The notes under the pieces were generated by a model that was not told the DNA's origin, made no database searches, and worked only from the letters and a program-made list of their open reading frames with translations. Of a DNA stretch of 64,000 bases, positions 57,593 through 64,000 are shown piece by piece (position 1 is the first letter of the stretch; each line of letters begins with the position of its first letter). Position numbers and translations under genes: made by a program. Origin of the DNA: an uncultured Acidimicrobiales bacterium (GTDB lineage: Bacteria; Actinomycetota; Acidimicrobiia; Acidimicrobiales; SHLQ01); NCBI GenBank assembly GCA_938002955.1, contig CALLAA010000071.1, positions 1 through 64,000 on the forward strand, read 5' to 3'.

Positions 57593-59650
57593 TTAGTCGA
57601 CGGTGGAGTCGAATCGGATGAGGCAACCGCCGTTTGGCACGAGCGTCATACCGACCTGGCCGTTGGCCGGGCCAATGTCGACGGCGTACTGGGTTGGGTC
57701 GTCCCATGTTGCGCTGCGCCCAGGGTCGCTACCCCATGCCGGATCATCACAGACGCTGGTCATCGTCGTTTCCCCGCCGACACCGATGGCATCGAGGTCC
57801 ACGGTCACGACCAGACTCTCCTCACGTGCCGAGATCGCACCGATCCACCACTGCTCGCCGCGACGGCGTGCCAGAACAACGTGTGATTCTGGGGTCCCTT
57901 CGATGAAGCGAGTCTCGTCCCAAACAGTCGGCACCGAGCGCAACAGATCGATCACTGGCTCGGGTTGTTCGAGGTAGGCCTCAGGCGTGTCGGCAAAGTG
58001 CTGTAGCCCGCTCTCGAAGACGACGGAGAGGCCGAGCTCATGGCCGTTGGTTGTCACCCGCCGAACGGTGTCGCCGAGAATCACGGGCGTGTAGTCCATG
58101 GAACCCACCACGTTTCGGGTGAATGGCAGGACGGTGTTCTGCCGTGGCGCCGCTGCAGCGTAGCCGGCGTCGAATGTGTAGATCTCCGCACCACGTACTG
58201 CTTCCATGGTCATGAGATTTGGGAACTCCCTGCTCCATCCCCGTGGGACCGTCGACCCATGGAAGTTCACGAGGAGCTGCGCATCGGCTGCGTCGGAGAG
58301 AATCGACCGATACAGGTTGATGACGTCGGGTTTGTCCGAGTGGAAGAAGTCGACCTTGATGCCGGCGATACCGAGCTCGGCTAACCGGGCGAACTCAGCT
58401 CGGCGAATCGTCCGATCGCGCATCCGGTCTCTCGGGGCTTCGGGCACGGCGTTGTTCGGACCGCCAGAGTTGTACCAGAGAAGCAGTGCAACATTGCGTT
58501 CAGCGGCGTAGTCGATCAGTTCGGCCAATCGGGTATCGCCAAACGTGTTCCAGTTGGCATCGACGAGGGAGTACTCCCAGCCGAGATCCGACGCGAGATC
58601 AACGAATCGCTCGAGTGACTCGGGATCGGTCGAACTCGCATGATCCGACAGCCAGCTCCACGAGACGCGGCCCGGCCGAACCCAGTCCATTTGCGGGTCG
58701 ACCTCGGGCTCGGACAGATGCCGCACGAGATTCGACTCAACAATGCCGCCGACGTCATCGCTATTCATCACGACGCGCCACGGCGAACGCCACGGCAAGG
58801 TAAGGACGGGCCGTGGATCTCCAACGCCGTTGCCCTCCCCGCGATCGGCGAGATCGACAAAGAACTCTCCGTCAACCGACACGCTCGATAGATGGGAGGC
58901 TGCGTCATCGGTACCGGGGGCTGACTCGGTGATCAGGGTCCATGAATCTTGGGTTGCGAACAGAGCCGGAAACGTCCATCCGTAGGGTGCGTTGCCCGGA
59001 GCACCTGCTGGGGCCTCGCGATTGCGGAGCCGCTCATATGCCGGGGTCACAAACCCCGGCGGGTCATGGGCTTGCAGCCACGACCGCGCCTCGGAAGGAA
59101 CACGGAAACTGGTTCGTTCCCACTCCAAGCGGACTCGCTCGGGGTCGCCGCTGGTCGGGTCCAGCCCGTACCGGATGGCAAAGCCCTCGTCGGATACCCA
59201 TACGTCGAGGAGGAGTGGTCGATCCGCTGTCGTCGTCGTGTACGCGAGTGACGCCAGGTGAGCCTCGATCTCTTCAGAGACCGCTTTGCCGGTGGGTAGC
59301 GAGAAGGAGCTGCTGACGACCGTTTGTGGAGTGAGCACGGTCAGCGACCCGTCCGACGCGTACGAGACTGGCACCTCGTCGATCGTCAGTTCCAGGCCAA
59401 GAGACGAATCGAGCAGTACCGGGCTCATGACGCCGGCAGAGGTACGGCGAGATGACCGGAATCGTGGACGCCCCGCCGCGTCCGTTCCCACGTCGACGTG
59501 AAGCCGACCATCTGGCGATGCCACAGAAAGGACCGTTTCGAACGCGTCAACAGCGCTCGAGACCTGGTCGTCGGCTGAAGACCCTCCCGTGCACGTCGCA
59601 CACGCGACGATCACGATGAAGAGCAACAACAAGGAGCGGGGCTGGCTCAT
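57593..59650 (-). CDS. Glycoside hydrolase family 97 lipoprotein
   Basis: ASPDGRLHVDVGTDAAGRP, LGWEYSLVDANW, GIAGIKVDFFHSDKPDVINLYRSIL, LLVNFHGSTVPRGWSREFPNLMTMEAVRGAE; N-terminal lipobox-like ACATC. Confidence 0.88.
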   Translation of the reverse strand: MSQPRSLLLLFIVIVACATCTGGSSADDQVSSAVDAFETVLSVASPDGRLHVDVGTDAAGRPRFRSSRRTSAGVMSPVLLDSSLGLELTIDEVPVSYASDGSLTVLTPQTVVSSSFSLPTGKAVSEEIEAHLASLAYTTTTADRPLLLDVWVSDEGFAIRYGLDPTSGDPERVRLEWERTSFRVPSEARSWLQAHDPPGFVTPAYERLRNREAPAGAPGNAPYGWTFPALFATQDSWTLITESAPGTDDAASHLSSVSVDGEFFVDLADRGEGNGVGDPRPVLTLPWRSPWRVVMNSDDVGGIVESNLVRHLSEPEVDPQMDWVRPGRVSWSWLSDHASSTDPESLERFVDLASDLGWEYSLVDANWNTFGDTRLAELIDYAAERNVALLLWYNSGGPNNAVPEAPRDRMRDRTIRRAEFARLAELGIAGIKVDFFHSDKPDVINLYRSILSDAADAQLLVNFHGSTVPRGWSREFPNLMTMEAVRGAEIYTFDAGYAAAAPRQNTVLPFTRNVVGSMDYTPVILGDTVRRVTTNGHELGLSVVFESGLQHFADTPEAYLEQPEPVIDLLRSVPTVWDETRFIEGTPESHVVLARRRGEQWWIGAISAREESLVVTVDLDAIGVGGETTMTSVCDDPAWGSDPGRSATWDDPTQYAVDIGPANGQVGMTLVPNGGCLIRFDSTVD

Positions 59651-60378
59651 GTCTCCGCTCTCGCCGATGACACATTGGATTCGTGGGCGACACCGTCCAC
59701 CATTCGCACAACCCGGTCGGCCATCGACTCGACTGCTCGGTCGTGGGTGGCCATGACCATCGTGATCCCGTGGTGTCGCGCTGCGTCGTAGAGCCGGGCC
59801 GTCACCATCGATGTGGTTTCACTATCGAGCTGACCCGTTGGTTCATCCGCAATGAGCAGTGCGGGGCGAGCAGCGATCGCGCGTGCGAGCGAGACGCGCT
59901 GCTGCTGTCCACCCGAAAGCTCACCAGGGCGATGGGCCGAGAAGTCCGCGAGCCCGAGGTCGGCCAGCGCCTGGGCCACCCGGCCGTTACGCTCCGAGCG
60001 TGAGAGACCTCGAATTCGCAGCACGATATCGACGTTCTCTGCAGCGCTGAGATGCCGAAGAAGTCCGGTCGTCTGAAAGACGATCGCCACGTGCTCACGT
60101 CGCCAATCGACCCGCTCCTCATAGGACAGATCGAGCAGGTTCTGACCCAGCACACACACCTCACCCGAGGTTGGAGAGTCCAGGCCGACGAGGCAGTTAA
60201 GCAGGGTTGTCTTGCCGCTACCAGACGGGCCGGACAACGCGACGATTTCGCCATGACGAACCTGCACATTCGCCCCACGCAGGGCCGGCACGACTCGGTC
60301 GCCGTCGCCGTAGTCGCGGCGTAGCTCGCTGGCGTCGATAACGCTCTGGCCATGCATTGCCAACCGATCGGCAGTCAT
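59647..60378 (-). CDS. ABC transporter ATP-binding protein (LolD/MacB-type)
   Basis: [59 protein letters not shown]. Confidence 0.92.
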   Translation of the reverse strand: MTADRLAMHGQSVIDASELRRDYGDGDRVVPALRGANVQVRHGEIVALSGPSGSGKTTLLNCLVGLDSPTSGEVCVLGQNLLDLSYEERVDWRREHVAIVFQTTGLLRHLSAAENVDIVLRIRGLSRSERNGRVAQALADLGLADFSAHRPGELSGGQQQRVSLARAIAARPALLIADEPTGQLDSETTSMVTARLYDAARHHGITMVMATHDRAVESMADRVVRMVDGVAHESNVSSARAET

Positions 60379-61235
60379 CAGCGATCCTCCCCGGCACGGC
60401 GGATCTCGATGACGCCGTCGACGATCTCGGCGCGGACCCGCCGGCTGCTATCGAGCAGATCGAGCTGATCTTCGGTCAGCTGCAAACGCCCGATGGTGTC
60501 GACCACAAGAACTTCGTCGATTTCTCCGGGCCGTCCGTCGCCATCGACCCAGCGCTGCTCTGAGGCGACCCGTCCGTCGCGGATCGCAACGACTCGATCC
60601 ACGTGTCGGGCGAGTTCGGGATCGTGGCTAACGATGACCTGCGTCAGGCCAAGCTCGCCACCGATCGTTCGCATGAGAGAAAAGATGTCTTCGGTGCTTG
60701 CGCTATCGAGCGCACCGGTGGGTTCATCTGCGAGCAGCACGGTTGGCTCATGTGCGAGGGCGACGGCGAGCGCCACGCGCTGTTGCTCTCCACCCGAAAG
60801 CTCGAGTGGCCGGTGCTCGGCCCGACCGGACAACCCGACCAAATCGAGGAGTTCGTCGGCCCGTTGACGAGCACCGCGCAGACCGGCGAGCTCGAGCGGG
60901 AGCGCAATGTTCCTTCGGGCGGTGAGGTACGGCAGCAGGTTGCTGGACGAGTCCTGTAACACGGTCCCGATCGTGCGCTGCCGGTAGACATCGAGATCCG
61001 CCGAGGTCGCCGTACCAAGATCGAGGCCCGCGACCTCCACGTGCCCTCCGGTCGGGCGCATCGCTGCCGACATCACCGACATGAGCGTCGACTTACCCGA
61101 TCCGCTCGCACCGACGACGCCGAGCATCTCCCCCGCCTGAACCGTGAGGTCCAGTCCCTGCAGCGCAATCACCTCGGATGATCCCACTCGGTATATCTGC
61201 GTCAGCTGTCCGCAGTCGATCACCGGCGAGGTCAT
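60378..61235 (-). CDS. ABC transporter ATP-binding protein (MacB-type)
   Basis: VVGASGSGKSTLMSVM, LSGGEQQRVALAVALAHEPTVLLADEPTGALD. Confidence 0.92.
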   Translation of the reverse strand: MTSPVIDCGQLTQIYRVGSSEVIALQGLDLTVQAGEMLGVVGASGSGKSTLMSVMSAAMRPTGGHVEVAGLDLGTATSADLDVYRQRTIGTVLQDSSSNLLPYLTARRNIALPLELAGLRGARQRADELLDLVGLSGRAEHRPLELSGGEQQRVALAVALAHEPTVLLADEPTGALDSASTEDIFSLMRTIGGELGLTQVIVSHDPELARHVDRVVAIRDGRVASEQRWVDGDGRPGEIDEVLVVDTIGRLQLTEDQLDLLDSSRRVRAEIVDGVIEIRRAGEDR

Positions 61236-64000
61236 GATGACGCCCCCAACTTCACGGCTTCAAAGAGGCGAATCTGCCGCAGACCAATGAGCATGAGGGC
61301 GGTGACGGCCAGGAAGGCCAGCGCGAGACCGCTGCAGATAATCAGTGTTGCCGACCAGTCAACCTCGGGCAGCAAGACCGGTGCTGCACCCGACGGCGTT
61401 CCGATGAGCCGCGGCAGCAGACCCCGAGCCATCACCACTCCAGACAACACCGCCGCGACGGTACCCACTGCCGCCACCAACAACAGATCGGACCCCACCA
61501 GGATGAACAAACTCCGAAGTCGCAGCCCGACAGCACGAAGAACCCCGACCTCGGTGAGCTGTTGGCGGAATCCGAACGATGCATAGAAGACGAAGGCCGC
61601 CAGCGTCAGTGCGGTCGAGAGTACAAAGCTCACGGTGAGGAGACCGAATATCCCCTGGCGCTCCGGGCGGGCCTGCGCTTCGTCGATTCGATCCGCCGCC
61701 GAGTCGACGCGTCGACTGCCAATCCCGAGTCGGTTGAGATCGGCCCGGGTCTGGGCATCGTCGACGACTCCATCGGAACGGGTGAAGATCACCCGCCGAG
61801 CCACAGACGTACCGAGGCGCGCTTCGAGGTCGCTGAGCGACACCACCGCTGGAGCCAGCGGGTTCGACGGACTCCACGTCGGAAATTGATCGAATGATCC
61901 AACAATGACCATCGGCACATCGATCGACCGATCGTCGATACTCGCCGACACATCGATGACATCGCCAATGCGCAGCTGACCTGCACGCAACACGCGGCGA
62001 TGAACGACAACTCCGTCTGGAGTCGATTCGAGCGACGAGAGCAGCGTGGGTAGCGACTGGGTCGAATAGTCGTCACGCCAGAAAGCAGCAGCGGCGAACG
62101 TCGATGGGTCGATCGCCGTTAACTCGATAGGGATCGGTTCGCCACCTCCAATGCCCTCTGCCCGACCAGGTACCTGCGCCAGACGTGTGACTGCGTCGAG
62201 TCCCCAAACCCGCTCGTAGGCCGACGCGCTCACCGGTGGCCCACTCGCACCACGGGCAATCGCCGGGCGTCCGTCATCGAAGACGAAGATGTCGCCGCGT
62301 GACGACAGGTCGTCGGCGATGCTGTTGCTTCCTCCGACCTCGTGATACGCCTGGTCGAGGAGTTGCAGGTCGAGCGTGCGTGCCAGGGACGCGGTGTACA
62401 CCGAGAGCGCGCCGGTCACGATCAACAGCATGAGTGGAGCCGCGAGAGGTCCAGGCGAGCGAGCAGCTCGCCGGAGCACCAGGAGCAGCGCCGTACTGTT
62501 CGTGCGTTCCACGATCCGACTCACTCGGTCGAGCGCTGGCGGAAGGATGCGGAGGACAGCGAGTCCGACCGACACCGAAAGCGCCGCCGGCAACAGGATC
62601 ACAACTGGGTCATCGAGAAGGTCCTGTTGCAAGGAATCACTGCGAAGAACGAACCAGGCGAACGCACCGGTACCGATGATGATGGCGAGGTCGGCGTATG
62701 TGCGTTGCCACCACGGAGATCGGGCGCGGGTCTCGGCTCGCCGGACGGCGGTTCGCGCAGACCACCGGTAGGTGCCGAGGCTGGGCACTACCTGCAACGC
62801 GAGGACGATCATCGCCACGACGCCAATGGCTCGACGGGCCCGCGAGGTGATCGTCAACTGGAGCTCTACCGACTCGCCGAGCTCCAAGAAGGTGCTCGTT
62901 CTCGCCATAAGTTCAGCGACCCCGAACGACAGTGCTCCGCCCACGAGCGTGGCGACTGCGGTGATTGCGAACGCTTCGGCGAAGGCTCCGCTGACGATCA
63001 CCGTGGACGAGACGCCTCTCCGTCGAAGTAGGCCGACCTCGGCGGTACGTCCTGCCCAGGACATCGCCGCGATGAGTCCAGCGACGAAGACAACGAGAGC
63101 AAGGGTCGGTATCGAGAAGGCCGCGAGTCCATTCTGCAGTCGAGCCACGTTCTCCTGGAAGCCCACGAGTGAGGACTGTGGACTGACGAGCAGCCTGGTT
63201 CCGGAGAGCCGACTGTCGACCGCGCGATTGATGTCGTTGGTTCGAGCGAGAAGATCGTCAACGTTGTCGGTGGTGACACTTCCTGCGTCGAGCAGAACGA
63301 GCCACTGTGCATTCGAAACGATCGACTCGTCGAGATCGGCGAATGCGACGCCGAGCATTGCTTCTGGAAGCACCAGGCTCTGCCGCATCGCTCCCGAGCG
63401 TGCGAAACGCGCCTCCGCTCGAGAACCGGCGTCGGCGAGACTCCATACTCCGGTGACCTCCGCCGAAACCGACGGGCGCTCGGGCTGCCCACTGCGCGTG
63501 CTTTCGACACGAAGGACCTGACCAACGGATAACCCGAGGTCTACGGCGAGCGATTCGCTCACCATGACCTCGATGTTCCCGCCAGCAGTCGGCTCGGGCG
63601 CCCGTCCCGAAACCAGCTCGACATCTTCCTCGATCCCGTCGAGGGAACTGAAGCCGATGCGGTCGAGACGCTCTTGGTCGCTCGAGCCGCGGAGGTAGAT
63701 GTCGAAGGGGATGGTCTCGACGAAACGCCGCGTTGCCCGAACGGACGATCCAAACGGAGTATCCCCAATAGCGAGGTACTCGTTCACAGGGGTAAGCGCA
63801 GTCGACGGCTGATTCCCGCCGCTCAACCGGTTGAAGCTGAACAAGTAGCCGAACGGAACGCTGTCGACTTCGGCGTCATCGAGCTGGTTGTTCAACAGCG
63901 CAGCTGTAGCCGATTCGGCGTAGAGCGGAATGCCAACCCAGATGCTGACGAGCGCGGCCGAGGCGACCACGCTGGCGACAAACAGTCCGAGCGAGCTTCG
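61232..64000 (-). CDS. FtsX/MacB-type ABC permease (N-terminus beyond window edge)
   Basis: Frame stays open to base 64000 (RSSLGLFVASVVASAALVSIWVGIPLYAESA); FtsX-like C-terminus (EVGVLRAVGLRLRSLFILVGSDLLLVAAVGTVAAVLSGVVMARGLLP). Confidence 0.88.
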   Translation of the reverse strand, partial: RSSLGLFVASVVASAALVSIWVGIPLYAESATAALLNNQLDDAEVDSVPFGYLFSFNRLSGGNQPSTALTPVNEYLAIGDTPFGSSVRATRRFVETIPFDIYLRGSSDQERLDRIGFSSLDGIEEDVELVSGRAPEPTAGGNIEVMVSESLAVDLGLSVGQVLRVESTRSGQPERPSVSAEVTGVWSLADAGSRAEARFARSGAMRQSLVLPEAMLGVAFADLDESIVSNAQWLVLLDAGSVTTDNVDDLLARTNDINRAVDSRLSGTRLLVSPQSSLVGFQENVARLQNGLAAFSIPTLALVVFVAGLIAAMSWAGRTAEVGLLRRRGVSSTVIVSGAFAEAFAITAVATLVGGALSFGVAELMARTSTFLELGESVELQLTITSRARRAIGVVAMIVLALQVVPSLGTYRWSARTAVRRAETRARSPWWQRTYADLAIIIGTGAFAWFVLRSDSLQQDLLDDPVVILLPAALSVSVGLAVLRILPPALDRVSRIVERTNSTALLLVLRRAARSPGPLAAPLMLLIVTGALSVYTASLARTLDLQLLDQAYHEVGGSNSIADDLSSRGDIFVFDDGRPAIARGASGPPVSASAYERVWGLDAVTRLAQVPGRAEGIGGGEPIPIELTAIDPSTFAAAAFWRDDYSTQSLPTLLSSLESTPDGVVVHRRVLRAGQLRIGDVIDVSASIDDRSIDVPMVIVGSFDQFPTWSPSNPLAPAVVSLSDLEARLGTSVARRVIFTRSDGVVDDAQTRADLNRLGIGSRRVDSAADRIDEAQARPERQGIFGLLTVSFVLSTALTLAAFVFYASFGFRQQLTEVGVLRAVGLRLRSLFILVGSDLLLVAAVGTVAAVLSGVVMARGLLPRLIGTPSGAAPVLLPEVDWSATLIICSGLALAFLAVTALMLIGLRQIRLFEAVKLGASS

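Noticed and set aside
1-64000. Search for CRISPR arrays, tRNA/rRNA genes, integrases or phage blocks
   Set aside because: None recognisable by eye; a tRNAscan/Infernal run would be needed to exclude a divergent tRNA.

Overview
This 64 kb window is high-GC, gene-dense and almost entirely protein-coding. It is actinobacterial in character, possibly Acidimicrobiia, but that is inferred from protein style and is low confidence. About 59 CDSs can be supported. There is no rRNA, recognisable tRNA, CRISPR array or intact transposase. Main blocks are: an aap-type amino-acid ABC operon; an opp/dpp-type peptide ABC operon; a heterodimeric ABC exporter; a sulfur block (persulfide dioxygenase-rhodanese, two YeeE/YedE halves, SulP); a translationally coupled glycosyltransferase/sulfotransferase run; an NYN-PilZ gene pair; and a FtsX/ATPase/ATPase/GH97 operon. 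The most important observation is a probable unannotated selenoprotein at 42715..43359. It is a DsbA/FrnE-like thioredoxin-fold protein whose CxxC motif reads U-P-W-C through an in-frame TGA (42763..42765). A hairpin at bacterial-SECIS spacing follows (42778..42798), and the ORF track splits the gene in two. Other highlights are a DUF480(YceH)-ICL/PEP-mutase fusion directly upstream of it, a perfect 16-bp palindrome in front of the sulfur block, a roughly 20-bp degenerate tandem array in a divergent promoter, a three-arm alternative hairpin element at 24093..24150, and strong hairpins between the binding-protein gene and the first permease gene in both uptake operons. Everything was done by reading the sequence; no searches or folding programs were run.
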